The notes under the pieces are model-generated. The model did not search any database, had not been told where the DNA came from, and was given only the letters and a program-made list of their open reading frames with translations. A program made the translations under genes and the position numbers. Shown piece after piece: positions 7,260 to 7,305 of a DNA stretch of 7,305 nucleotides; position 1 is the first letter of the stretch; every line of letters begins with the position of its first letter. Location: NCBI GenBank assembly GCA_020025055.1, contig JAHHST010000071.1, forward strand, positions 1 to 7,305, written 5' to 3'. Source of the stretch: Longicatena sp. GTDB lineage: Bacteria > Bacillota_I > Bacilli_A > Erysipelotrichales > Erysipelotrichaceae.

Positions 7260-7305
7260 TGAACCCACTTATTTGGACAATTAAAATAAGTATACTATGA
7301 ATTGA
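7260..7305 (+). mobile_element. Possible left end of an IS3-family insertion sequence (cut by window edge)
   Basis: The segment begins TGAACCCACTTATTTGGACA. The TG start followed by an ACCC block and TGGACA is, from memory, the general pattern of terminal inverted repeats in IS3/IS150-group elements of Firmicutes, whose right ends commonly read TGTCCA...GGGTTCA. A -10-like TATACT at 7291-7296 could drive a transposase gene beginning just past the window. No transposase sequence or second end is visible here, so this is a tentative call based on end shape alone. Confidence 0.35.
7267..7291. repeat. 8-bp inverted repeat
   Basis: ACTTATTT at 7267-7274 and AAATAAGT at 7284-7291 are exact reverse complements around a nine-base centre. 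The right arm abuts the -10-like TATACT at 7291-7296. It could be an operator, part of an IS end, or chance in AT-rich DNA. Confidence 0.5.

Overview
The window is AT-rich bacterial DNA of low-GC Firmicutes type. The genes are tightly packed, with GGAGG-type ribosome sites and sigma-A-like promoters. The smc-ftsY-ylxM order is a classic Firmicutes arrangement. The SMC protein, at about 976 residues, is much shorter than that of Bacilli or Clostridia and matches the size seen in Mollicutes. I therefore infer a member of Erysipelotrichia or a close relative of the Mollicutes branch. No rRNA or database match is available here to confirm this.

Layout. Five genes run on the minus strand from about 6395 down to 21, in transcription order smc, ftsY, ylxM, ackA, and nrnA (a DHH/DHHA1 phosphoesterase). 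Their junctions are a 1-nt overlap (smc/ftsY), a 4-nt ATGA overlap (ftsY/ylxM), a 16-nt gap holding a strong ribosome site (ylxM/ackA), and a 1-nt gap (ackA/nrnA). No terminator is visible between any of them, so they look like one operon. A ribosome-site-like AGAGG at 7..3 on the minus strand suggests another gene just outside the left edge. A plus-strand gene, trhA (hemolysin III / PAQR family membrane protein), diverges from smc across a short AT-rich intergenic region that carries a plausible promoter in each direction. To the right of trhA lie about 93 non-coding bases. Their last 46 bases resemble the left end of an IS3-family insertion sequence, cut off by the window edge.

How the genes fit together. 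SMC compacts and segregates chromosomes. FtsY is the signal recognition particle (SRP) receptor, and YlxM is a helix-turn-helix protein normally linked to the SRP gene ffh. Here ffh does not follow ylxM. The operon instead continues into ackA (acetate kinase, fermentative ATP formation) and nrnA (breakdown of very short RNAs and pAp). This joins chromosome and protein-targeting housekeeping genes to central metabolism and nucleotide recycling.

I see no CRISPR array, tRNA, rRNA, toxin-antitoxin or defence system, and no clearly new system. The points most worth a second look are the short SMC arms, the altered operon order and the possible IS end with its adjoining palindrome.
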